A DNA stretch of 20,663 nt. Origin: a virus. The notes under the pieces were generated by a model, which ran no database searches, was not told the origin of the DNA, and saw only the letters and a list, made by a program, of their open reading frames with translations. Below, in pieces: positions 14,365 to 20,663 of the stretch (position 1 is the stretch's first letter; each line of letters starts with the position of its first letter). The stretch is taken from the IMG/VR virus record IMGVR_UViG_3300027659_000269, positions 1-20,663 of that record, one strand, 5' to 3'. The translations under genes and the position numbers were made by a program.

Positions 14365-14511
14365 TTAATAATCGACTGGCTGCCCCCCTGAAGATCTAAA
14401 TTGAACTTTCATATCTTCAGTTTCTTGCCGGCGCTTTTCCCTAGCGCGATTTAAGATCTCTTGTTTCTGCTCCTCTAAGAGTTCTTTTTGAAGCTGGTCG
14501 CGGAGGTCCAT
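14365..14511 (-). CDS. Small charged helical protein, 48 aa
   Basis: Read directly from the minus strand: ATG at 14511, stop TAA at 14365-14367. It begins MDLRDQLQKELLEEQKQEIL and is almost all charged helix up to about residue 36, ending SGGQPVDY. The start lies 2 nt after the stop of the DUF5872-like C-half gene and the stop lies 8 nt before the GT17 start, so it fits exactly between two genes. That exact fit and the regular helix support it. It may form a short coiled coil. Function unknown. Confidence 0.6.
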   Translation of the reverse strand: MDLRDQLQKELLEEQKQEILNRAREKRRQETEDMKVQFRSSGGQPVDY

Positions 14512-14513
14512 GG

Positions 14514-14732
14514 TTACGTGGAAAACTTACGTTTAATATACTCAGAAGCTTTACGCCTTGCTTCTTTAGCTCGCTCTGTATTCGGGACTTGAGTATTTAC
14601 AGGGCGGTCTCCTGCCGTGGCCTGTTTTTTCTTCTCGTCCGTAGCTCGACGTTCTTCTGGGCTTAGAGCTGCCCACGCAGAACGAGGGAGATACCGCTCA
14701 GTTCTTCCTTTTTCTCGTGCTAAATCCGTCAT
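14514..14732 (-). CDS. Small basic protein resembling the C-terminal half of DUF5872 proteins
   Basis: A 72-aa, basic protein. The central part reads TERYLPRSAWAALSPEERRA then TDEKKKQA, and later VPNTERAKEARRK. From memory of the family, DUF5872 proteins of algae and large algal viruses end with a similar RYLPxxAxxxLTxxExxAT-x-KK segment followed by a basic tail. The previous gene carries the N-terminal half of the same family. Its ATG overlaps the previous stop (ATGA, 14729-14732) in the -1 frame. It could be a separate coupled gene or the second part of one protein made by frameshifting. The molecular role of the family is not known. Confidence 0.6.
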   Translation of the reverse strand: MTDLAREKGRTERYLPRSAWAALSPEERRATDEKKKQATAGDRPVNTQVPNTERAKEARRKASEYIKRKFST

Positions 14733-14956
14733 TTTTTGCTTTTTTCGTATTCTTCTTTAGTCTGCCAGTCCTCTTTACCCCAGCGAGTTAACCGATTTGA
14801 AGAAGATTTTGAACCTTCGTAACGCCCGCCCGATTCTTTGTAGTACTTTGTAGCTAACTGCATAGCTCTGGCGCTATGCCCTCCGAGTTTTTTACGAGCT
14901 TTTGCTTTCGCAGCAGCCCATTTGGCGGGATCCTTTTTTTTAGCAATTTCAGCCAT
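14729..14956 (-). CDS. DUF5872-like small protein (N-terminal half)
   Basis: A 75-aa, basic protein. Residues 8-45 match the core pattern of DUF5872: KDPAKWAAAKAKARKKLGG, HSARAMQLATKYYKESGG and RYEGSKSSSNRL, then TRWGKEDWQTKEEY. The match to this pattern is clear, but the function of the family is unknown. Known members I recall continue into a RYLP-type segment, which here is in the next frame. The start codon shares a base with the upstream stop (TAATG at 14956-14958). The gene ends in an A6 run followed directly by TGA (agcaaaaaatga), a plausible slippage site. Its role in the phage is unclear; the Lys-rich composition could suit nucleic-acid binding. Confidence 0.7.
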   Translation of the reverse strand: MAEIAKKKDPAKWAAAKAKARKKLGGHSARAMQLATKYYKESGGRYEGSKSSSNRLTRWGKEDWQTKEEYEKSKK

Positions 14957-15237
14957 TAGAACAAAACGATAACGTTTGGTACGTTGCTAATCCCGCTTAT
15001 AGATGTAACTGAAATTGGCAGCAGAGTGCTGTCAGAAAAACCACTAAACGTTACAGGTGTTCCCTGCCCATCCGACATTATAACGACCAACCTAGTTCCG
15101 GTAGTACCTCCGGTATTTACATAAACACCGCGAGAAGTCGTAAAATTAGCGTGTTGTCCTGCATTAAGAGTCAGCCCACTTGTGTAAGGCAAACTTGCAG
15201 ACTGTCCGTAGATAGAGCCGTAAGCGCGAACGTCCAT
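14956..15237 (-). CDS. Small beta-rich protein of unknown function, 93 aa
   Basis: The sequence is rich in Ser, Thr, Gly and Val with almost no charge, and begins MDVRAYGSIYGQSASLPY. It contains LTLNAGQHANFTT, GVYVNTGGTTGTRLVVIM and a hydrophobic C-terminal strand (NVPNVIVLF). The pattern suggests a single small beta-sandwich, like a decoration or fibre-head domain. The start and stop are both linked to neighbours by TAATG overlaps (15237 and 14956), so it is translated with DUF3310 and the DUF5872-like gene. No family is recognised. It could be a small virion surface protein; this is inference. Confidence 0.6.
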   Translation of the reverse strand: MDVRAYGSIYGQSASLPYTSGLTLNAGQHANFTTSRGVYVNTGGTTGTRLVVIMSDGQGTPVTFSGFSDSTLLPISVTSISGISNVPNVIVLF

Positions 15238-15446
15238 TAATCTTCAAGCGTTTCTATAAGTTTAGCCAGATAAACCGAAGCTTTCTTCAAATCTTCCACG
15301 CCGTTTTTTTCCTCCCATCTCCACAAATACTTAAAAACACAGTTTTCTAAATAACCCTGAAACTTCACTAACCCTGTGGAAGCTAGCTGCGCATCAAAGC
15401 ACTCCATGCCCTGTCTCTTATAATACGTAGGAGACGTGTTATCCAT
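15237..15446 (-). CDS. DUF3310 protein
   Basis: A 69-aa protein beginning MDNTSPTYYKRQGMECFDA. It matches the DUF3310 pattern common in phages: a YYKxxGxEC start, a central FQGYLENCVFKYLWRWEEK and a final KNGVEDLKKASVYLAKLIE-type helix. The function of the family is unknown; it is often found near nucleotide-metabolism or late genes. I prefer the ATG at 15446 because the motif starts just after it. A GTG at 15476 would add ten residues (LLSTGLIPL) that do not look like the family. The stop overlaps the next start (TAATG). A 150-nt gap upstream separates it from the glycosyltransferase gene. Confidence 0.8.
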   Translation of the reverse strand: MDNTSPTYYKRQGMECFDAQLASTGLVKFQGYLENCVFKYLWRWEEKNGVEDLKKASVYLAKLIETLED

Positions 15447-15596
15447 TAGCGGGATTAAACCAGTAGATAGTAGCACCTAACGACGTTACATATTTTTTTA
15501 ATAAGTAGGCTTGTTTTCTTGGTAATACTTCACATTTATGCCTCCCATCAAGAAAGTAACAAATCGATACAAAAGTGGCTCCGCCTTCTCTTGAAA

Positions 15597-16472
15597 TCAC
15601 GGGAGCGACAGCATTTTATCACAGGTTATCAAAGGTATTTTTCTTTGCACAAACTCAAAAGAATATTTGTTGTCATCGTGACATAATAGAGCACAACCAT
15701 GCGGAGTGTACTCCCCGCCCTGTTTATGCACAGGAACACATCTACGATGCTCGTAACCGACAGGGACATTCTCAAAACAAAGTCCCATAGAACTACGATC
15801 TGCTATAGGCCAATTTTGTTTTAAGACTTTAAGATAACTTTTTTCAGGATCATAACTATCTGATTTAATATATGCCCTACCCTCAATTTCGTCTAAAATC
15901 ATTGCTCCATAATAGGGGTTTGGAAACTGAACAAAAAAGTCAATTTCAAAATCCATAACCAATAGCGTGGGCACCTTAAAGCCTATGGAACTCCACACGT
16001 TAGGTGTTTCTTTAGTTAACGAATGAACTTTATGATTGTCAAAAGGAATCTTCTGTCCCAAGTAATTTTCATATCGAACAAAACCAGGTTCAAAGCCACG
16101 TTGGGCTAACACCGGTTTCCATTTAATAAAATAGTTAAAGTTTTCTAAAGTTAGTAACATGTCATTTTCTTGATAAATATAGTAATCCGCTTTGTGATTT
16201 AATATGGCCAGGGCAAGGTCTAACTTGTGCGCCCAGGTAAGATACCAATTCTCGTACGCAGGCTCAGCTACTTTTACAGTCACCTTTATCTTTTTAAATA
16301 ATTCAAGAACTTTTTCTAAAGTCTCAACTTTATCCTGAGCATCATAATTAATGTATATATTTACAGACACCTCGTGAGGGTATTTTTCGTATTCAGCTAA
16401 AACATTAACCAACGGGTTTAGCCGCTCTAAAGGGTTATGGGCGGTGATCGCAACCCACAATTTTTTAGACAT
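15597..16472 (-). CDS. Probable GT-A-type glycosyltransferase
   Basis: A 291-aa protein. It starts with a beta-strand and loop typical of GT-A enzymes (KKLWVAITAHNPLERL). The strands VSVNIYINYDAQ (35-46) and DYYIYQENDML (96-106) follow; the END at 102-104 stands where GT-A enzymes carry the DxD-type metal/nucleotide-sugar motif, here preceded by the acidic/aromatic strand. Further on are VMDFEIDFFV, YYGAMILDEIEG and EHRRCVPVH, all features of a folded enzyme. The donor and acceptor cannot be told. It sits 18 nt downstream of the terminase gene in the same direction, so it is probably expressed with packaging genes. The absence of a clear DxD makes the family uncertain; a GT2-like or unclassified enzyme is possible. 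Confidence 0.6.
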   Translation of the reverse strand: MSKKLWVAITAHNPLERLNPLVNVLAEYEKYPHEVSVNIYINYDAQDKVETLEKVLELFKKIKVTVKVAEPAYENWYLTWAHKLDLALAILNHKADYYIYQENDMLLTLENFNYFIKWKPVLAQRGFEPGFVRYENYLGQKIPFDNHKVHSLTKETPNVWSSIGFKVPTLLVMDFEIDFFVQFPNPYYGAMILDEIEGRAYIKSDSYDPEKSYLKVLKQNWPIADRSSMGLCFENVPVGYEHRRCVPVHKQGGEYTPHGCALLCHDDNKYSFEFVQRKIPLITCDKMLSLP

Positions 16473-16490
16473 TTCAACAAAAGGTGAAAA

Positions 16491-18011
16491 TTAGAATTCG
16501 ACTGAAAACTGTCCTCGACGCTGTAAATACGTGATCAGCCACGTATACGCATCAAGGAGATCGTCGTGAGCCGTCGCTCCTACGTTAATGAGTTGTTCGA
16601 ATAAAGCATCAAATTTACGATACTTATTAAAAATCACTTTTTTATTTTCAAGTAACCCTAAAGTACCACGGAACCTGGCAATTTTGTCCCCTCTAAATCC
16701 GTTAATTTCATGAATATGTATATTGCTCAATCCGCGTTCATTAAGCAACACCCTTCTAAGGTCGGCAGCCAAACTCGCTTGATACGCAACTGCTTCAACT
16801 ACCAAGGTAATCGTAGAATATGTCGGAAAATACACTTCATTCTCCAAAGTTAAAATTCCCCATTCAAGTAACAAATCACAGAGCAAATCTATCTTCTCTA
16901 AGTTTCCAATTGAACGACATTGATGACTGTCGATAATGTAATATTTATCTTTTAGTCTTCCTCCTAAAACAAAAGCTGTGTAATCTGAAGTTTCATTACG
17001 ACTAGCAGATAAGTCAATTCCAACGGCCAGACTATCGAACTCAGTTACAACTTCTCCTTTAACTAAAAGATCTGGCGAAACAACCAAGTCTGAAGTCATA
17101 ACTGGTTGTTGTTGATACTGGTAAGCAAACGCCACGGGGTCTAACTCTTTCTGCTCTAATAAATAAGTAGCGGACCACTGCTCGGGCCAGTAACTTACAG
17201 GATTTCCTTTATCGTCATAGGTAACCGCTTCTTGGGTTACTTGTCGCCAACCTTTCTTAGGTACAAAAGTGGTTTTGTGAATATCTAAAGGATGGAATCT
17301 AGTTCCGAGACATATCGCTCGCCCTCCTTCAAAAATAATGGGAGCGATAACTGATGACCAGTTAGTCTGCATCTCCTCGCGGATTGTGGGGTTTTTAATG
17401 TCCGCACTACTTTTGATCGGGTCATCAATTATAACTAGGTGAGCTCTTTTAGAAGTAATAGAACCACGCAGTCCTGCTGCACGAAGTGTAAATTCTTCAT
17501 CACCTAACCGAGGAATTCCGGCATACTCATAATCTATAGACCAACCAATATCCGATTGCATACCGGATTTCAAAAGGACTTTTGGAAAAATCCGTTTAAA
17601 CTCCGCTGAGTCAATAATATTTTTTATAATCCTGCTTTTTGGAATAGCCGTGGCGATGTTGTACGAACAATAAATAATTTGAAATGGTCTCTTAGCTGTG
17701 GTGTGTGTTCCAATAATCCAAGCTGTAAACAAGTTCAACACAGTGCTTTTAGCTGATCCCCTGGGCGCCAAAATATCTGTATTAGCTCCTGCTATGTTTA
17801 ATAGATACTTATTACTCTCACCCGTAATTAACTCACGATGCCACTCCAACATGTGTCTTGCTGGGGGTTTATCAAGTAACGTACAGAACACATGAAAATC
17901 CCCTGCCGCTTTTGCGTAAATAGAGTCTGCGGGAGAAATCGTTTGTTCTGCAGCACGTAGCGCTTTCAGTTGAGCGCCTCGTCGATATGCAAAAGTTTCT
18001 CGACTTGGCAT
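16491..18011 (-). CDS. terL: Terminase large subunit (DNA-packaging ATPase and nuclease)
   Basis: A 506-aa protein with both expected domains. The ATPase has Walker A LAPRGSAKST (81-90), Walker B HLVIIDDP (191-198) with catalytic acidic pair, and a coupling motif LGTRF (235-239). The RNase-H-like nuclease has GIDLSAS (331-337, Asp333), VVEA (404-407, Glu406) and HDDLLDA (482-488, Asp484/Asp487). It cuts concatemeric DNA and drives it into the prohead through the portal encoded downstream. No small subunit gene is visible in the window. The start ATG at 18011 begins MPSRETFAYRRG. The 54-nt gap to the divergent GT4 gene must carry both promoters. Length is normal for the family. Confidence 0.95.
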   Translation of the reverse strand: MPSRETFAYRRGAQLKALRAAEQTISPADSIYAKAAGDFHVFCTLLDKPPARHMLEWHRELITGESNKYLLNIAGANTDILAPRGSAKSTVLNLFTAWIIGTHTTAKRPFQIIYCSYNIATAIPKSRIIKNIIDSAEFKRIFPKVLLKSGMQSDIGWSIDYEYAGIPRLGDEEFTLRAAGLRGSITSKRAHLVIIDDPIKSSADIKNPTIREEMQTNWSSVIAPIIFEGGRAICLGTRFHPLDIHKTTFVPKKGWRQVTQEAVTYDDKGNPVSYWPEQWSATYLLEQKELDPVAFAYQYQQQPVMTSDLVVSPDLLVKGEVVTEFDSLAVGIDLSASRNETSDYTAFVLGGRLKDKYYIIDSHQCRSIGNLEKIDLLCDLLLEWGILTLENEVYFPTYSTITLVVEAVAYQASLAADLRRVLLNERGLSNIHIHEINGFRGDKIARFRGTLGLLENKKVIFNKYRKFDALFEQLINVGATAHDDLLDAYTWLITYLQRRGQFSVEF

Positions 18012-18065
18012 TTCAATCTTCTCCGAATGCTGCTATGCTGACACTAACTAAATCCTAGTCGGGAA

Positions 18066-19238
18066 ATGGCAAAAATTCTTTGGTACGGAGACGCTTGCTC
18101 TAATACCGGATTTGGACGAGTCACTCACAGTGTACTAGATCAATTAGTAAAAGACCATGAAGTTAGTGTAATAGGTATTAATTATAGCGGAGATCCGCAC
18201 TCACATCCTTATAAAATATACCCCGCTGCAAACGTAAATTGTGGAGATCGTTTTGGTATCCCACGCATCCCCGAAATAATCGATAAGGAAAAACCCGATT
18301 TTTTCATCTGTCTGAACGACATTTGGGTGGTGAACAGTGTTTGGGAACGTTGTCAATTCTTAAAAGATTCTCATAAATTTAAATTTTTAAGTTATTTTCC
18401 AATCGACAGCGAAGATTATTTTCCCGAGATGTTTAGGCATCTCCCTCATTGGGATCTGGGGTTGACTTTTACTCTTCCGTGCGCTCGCCGTATTTCAAAG
18501 TATGTGCCAAACACAAGTCATCTAGGAGTTTTACCCCACGGAGTTGACACAGACAAATTTAAGCCAATGTCCAAGACAGAAGCCCGTAATCATCTAGGAC
18601 TTCCCCAAGATAAATTTATAGTATTTAACGGTAATCGGAATCAGCCTAGAAAAAGAATTGATTTAACAATCAGCGCTTTTGCAGAATTTGCTAAAGATAA
18701 ACCAGACACCATGTTGTACTTACACATGGGGGCCAAAGATTTGGGATGGGATGTTAAATCTTTGTTTAAGAGTGAGATGACAAAGCGTGGGTTAGACGAC
18801 ACAAAACGTTTAATCATGACTACGACTGAGATTAATTACACCGCCGCACCCGATGATTCTTTACTCAACATTATTTACAATGCGTGTGATGTTGGATTAA
18901 ATACAGCTGATGGTGAGGGATGGGGTCTCGTCAGTTTCGAACACGGTAGTTGTCGAAAACCTCAAGTTGTACCGAATCACACAGCTTGTGCCGACATTTG
19001 GCGAGGCTCGGGTTTATTAGCAGACATTGCCACCTGGGTAATAGATAAAGATCTAGGTGTACAACGAGGTCTTGTAGACACTAATTCTGTAGCGAATCTA
19101 CTAACGGATCTTTATGCAGATTCAGATCTTTACGAACAAGTAGCCGACGCTTGTTACGAAGTGACGCAACGCCCCGAATATCGTTGGGAATCTGTAGCCG
19201 CCGGATTCTCTCAAGCCATCAAAGAAATGAGCAACTGA
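18066..19238 (+). CDS. Glycosyltransferase family 4 (GT-B fold)
   Basis: A 390-aa protein of normal length for GT4. The N-terminal Rossmann half begins KILWYGDACSNTGFGRVTHS, with the SNTGFGRV loop seen in GT4 mannosyl- or glucosyltransferases. Around 163-172 it has VLPHGVDTDKF, the usual hinge motif (PxGVD). FNGNRNQPRKRIDLTISAF (about 193-211) is the phosphate-binding Gly/Arg/Lys region. The E-x7-E motif is present: Glu284 and Glu292 in DGEGWGLVSFEHG. The enzyme should transfer a sugar from a nucleotide-sugar donor, retaining its anomeric configuration; the acceptor is unknown. It is divergent from terL and followed 1 nt later by the GH130-like gene, so the two are almost surely co-expressed. 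Confidence 0.9.
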   Translation: MAKILWYGDACSNTGFGRVTHSVLDQLVKDHEVSVIGINYSGDPHSHPYKIYPAANVNCGDRFGIPRIPEIIDKEKPDFFICLNDIWVVNSVWERCQFLKDSHKFKFLSYFPIDSEDYFPEMFRHLPHWDLGLTFTLPCARRISKYVPNTSHLGVLPHGVDTDKFKPMSKTEARNHLGLPQDKFIVFNGNRNQPRKRIDLTISAFAEFAKDKPDTMLYLHMGAKDLGWDVKSLFKSEMTKRGLDDTKRLIMTTTEINYTAAPDDSLLNIIYNACDVGLNTADGEGWGLVSFEHGSCRKPQVVPNHTACADIWRGSGLLADIATWVIDKDLGVQRGLVDTNSVANLLTDLYADSDLYEQVADACYEVTQRPEYRWESVAAGFSQAIKEMSN

Positions 19239-19239
19239 C

Positions 19240-20322
19240 ATGAACCAAACAACACACCGTTTCAACCACGTCAACTCTGACGTTTTGTTTCCTCTCAAAG
19301 GTGTGCCCCAAAAAGGGGTGCCTTCTGTTTACAGACAAGCCGGCGCGCTGGGAGGTACTTTTACACGAATCCTTCATGGATTGCCCGAATACTCTGTGGC
19401 TAACTTTAGCCCTTCTATTATTCAGCATAAAAACAAAACGCTAATAGCTTGGCGTTCACAACCCGAACCTTTTGGGTTTCGTTACGATATGAAATATTTT
19501 TATTTAAACGGTAGTCCTACAGAAGTTTACATTGGAGAATTGGTAGACGATACAACAATTTTAGGTGCCAAAAAACTGCGGTCAAAAAAACATAGGCTTA
19601 GTTACGAAGATCCTCGTTTATTTAAAGGAAATAACGATGACTTGTACGTACAATTTGTAGGGTCAACTTACGCAAGTAAGTACGATTCAAATAAAGAAAA
19701 TTTGTTTCACCAACCAAAAATAGTTGTTTGTTATGTAAACGACCAATTCGAAGCTGTTGGCGCAACTATACCTCCGATTGGTAAAAACAGAGAAAAGGAT
19801 CAGTGTGAAAAAAACTGGTGTTTTTATTGTGAGGACGACGAACTTCGCTGTCTCTACTCAACGCGCCCATTAATAATCGAACGTGAGTGCGGTCCAAAAA
19901 TTGAAATAGATAGCTCTGTATTAACAAAGACCACTGGAGATTTACCTACATTTAACTCAACTGCACCCTTAAAACTGGCAGATAAATATCTAGTGTTTTA
20001 CCACTGGAAACACTTACAAAATGACGATAACGGATCTTCATACTTGTTGTATCATCTAAGCGCTTATTTGATGGATATAAAAACTTCTAAAATTACACAC
20101 AGCATCCCACGGCCTATTTTTAGTGGCTCGTTGCACGACGATTTGATTCGATGGACAGACGCCGTAGGTAATGCTGTGTCTAAACAACCTGCTCTAATTC
20201 TTCCTTTTGGGTGCTACCTGGAAGGAGATGACCTTGTTATGTCTGCAGGAGTAAACGATGCTTTTATGGGTATCTTTAGATGTCCAATAAATAATATACT
20301 GGGCCTACTAGAACCTGTTTAA
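19240..20322 (+). CDS. GH130-like five-bladed beta-propeller protein
   Basis: A 360-aa protein, close to the usual GH130 (beta-mannoside phosphorylase/hydrolase) length. Motifs in order: FSPSII...WRSQP (56-75), SYEDPRLF (121-128), CEKNWCFY (189-196), YLVFYHWKH (250-258), and FGCYLEGDDLVMSAGVND (323-340), which fits the GAAD-type last blade. In known GH130 enzymes the EDPR region carries the catalytic acid and nearby Asn/His/Lys residues bind sugar and phosphate. Whether this is an active phosphorylase, a hydrolase or a sugar-binding relative cannot be read here. The ATG follows the GT4 stop after 1 nt, so both act in the same glycan. Stop overlaps the convergent gene (TTAA, 20319-20322). No signal peptide is seen. 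Confidence 0.7.
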   Translation: MNQTTHRFNHVNSDVLFPLKGVPQKGVPSVYRQAGALGGTFTRILHGLPEYSVANFSPSIIQHKNKTLIAWRSQPEPFGFRYDMKYFYLNGSPTEVYIGELVDDTTILGAKKLRSKKHRLSYEDPRLFKGNNDDLYVQFVGSTYASKYDSNKENLFHQPKIVVCYVNDQFEAVGATIPPIGKNREKDQCEKNWCFYCEDDELRCLYSTRPLIIERECGPKIEIDSSVLTKTTGDLPTFNSTAPLKLADKYLVFYHWKHLQNDDNGSSYLLYHLSAYLMDIKTSKITHSIPRPIFSGSLHDDLIRWTDAVGNAVSKQPALILPFGCYLEGDDLVMSAGVNDAFMGIFRCPINNILGLLEPV

Positions 20323-20663
20323 GTCCGTTCTTCGCGCTCCATAGTAGACCAGACCAATAGGGAAGAATCTTCTAGAAGCGCCAAAATTGTTGGCTGGTCC
20401 TCAAACGTATTCACAAGTTCTCGTAAGCAGCGATCCGCTCCGGCAAGTAGTAGTCCGCGTCGATCTAAGCCATCCGTAATTGTACGAACCGCTTGAATGT
20501 GAGATCTTAACTCTTTTTGTAATGACGCAATCTTGGTCGCTGCTGTCGCAGGATCTAACATAGACTGCGTAGTCATGTCCCGAACACTTTTAATATCGTT
20601 CCTCAGTTCATCAATCTCTATCAAAAGAATTTTTCTAAGGTCCTCTTTAGGGTATTTTTCTTG
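20319..20663 (-). CDS. Hypothetical helical protein, C-terminal part (gene runs off right edge)
   Basis: The frame stays open to the last base of the window (Q-E-K-Y-P-K-E-D before the first internal start), so the TTG at 20624 is probably not the true start and the N-terminus lies outside. The visible 114 residues are helical and charged (LRNDIKSVRDMTTQSML, LQKELRSHIQAVRTITDGL), with a more hydrophobic C-terminal half (FEDQPTILALLEDSSLLVWS). No family is recognised. Its stop codon overlaps the stop of the convergent GH130-like gene by 3 nt. Confidence 0.55.
   Translation of the reverse strand, partial: QEKYPKEDLRKILLIEIDELRNDIKSVRDMTTQSMLDPATAATKIASLQKELRSHIQAVRTITDGLDRRGLLLAGADRCLRELVNTFEDQPTILALLEDSSLLVWSTMEREERT

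Noticed and set aside
15237-15476. GTG at 15476 as the DUF3310 start
   Set aside because: The added ten residues do not match the family, and the ATG at 15446 stands just before the motif.
15498-15548. Very short minus-strand frame (16 codons, MGGINVKYYQENKPTY) in the gap before DUF3310
   Set aside because: It has a fair gggagg before an internal GTG, but is too short to support as a gene. It may be a remnant or leader peptide. The rest of this 150-nt gap holds nothing I can name.
20319-20624. TTG at 20624 as the start of the right-edge gene
   Set aside because: The frame continues open to the window end, so the gene is more likely truncated by the window.
1-20663. tRNA genes, CRISPR arrays, insertion sequences, integrase or attachment sites
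   Set aside because: I looked for T-arm-like GGTTCGA stretches, regularly spaced repeats, transposase motifs and integrase signatures and found none that hold up.

Overview
The window looks like part of the genome of a tailed double-stranded DNA phage (Caudoviricetes-type), AT-rich apart from a few stretches. It carries a head-morphogenesis and packaging module. A large terminase subunit, a portal protein, a scaffold-like protein and a probable major capsid protein all lie on the minus strand in the usual terminase-portal-scaffold-capsid order. DUF3310 and DUF5872-like small proteins, a GT17 glycosyltransferase and two other glycosyltransferases suggest an aquatic phage, possibly a cyanophage. 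That host assignment is inference; no photosynthesis or other host-diagnostic gene lies in the window.

Layout from right to left, following minus-strand transcription. 20663-20319 is the end of an unknown gene that runs off the right edge. 18066-20322 is a plus-strand pair, a GT4 glycosyltransferase and a GH130-like five-bladed propeller protein, divergent from the terminase gene. 18011-13342 runs terminase, a GT-A-like glycosyltransferase, a chain of very small coupled genes (DUF3310, a beta-rich 93-aa protein, two halves of a DUF5872-like protein, a 48-aa protein), the GT17 gene and a 50-aa lysine-rich protein. 13269-10626 holds the portal gene and a scaffold-like gene that overlap by 509 nt in different frames; a terminator hairpin follows. 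10552-7242 holds two small genes, an unknown likely structural protein, the major capsid protein and a second probably abundant virion protein, closed by a strong UUCG hairpin terminator.

7189-6461 is a lone plus-strand gene for a Gly-rich, probably membrane-active protein. 6394-291 is a second minus-strand series: a helix-hairpin-helix protein, an unknown protein, two Gly/Pro-rich or helical proteins that could be ejected or internal virion proteins, a small beta-rich protein, a 508-aa protein with a SWIM-like Cys/His signature, and a tail-fibre-like protein with a perfect 54-bp tandem duplication. 1-294 on the plus strand is the C-terminal part of a Dps/ferritin-like protein entering from the left edge.

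Intergenic space is small and no gene-free stretch exceeds about 150 nt. I saw no tRNA, CRISPR array, insertion sequence, integrase or attachment site.

The most interesting points are the long portal/scaffold dual-coding overlap, the DUF5872-like protein split at an A6 run with an ATGA overlap, the GT4 + GH130-like pair within a set of four carbohydrate-active genes, the Dps-like gene, and the SWIM-like motif in a probable structural protein.
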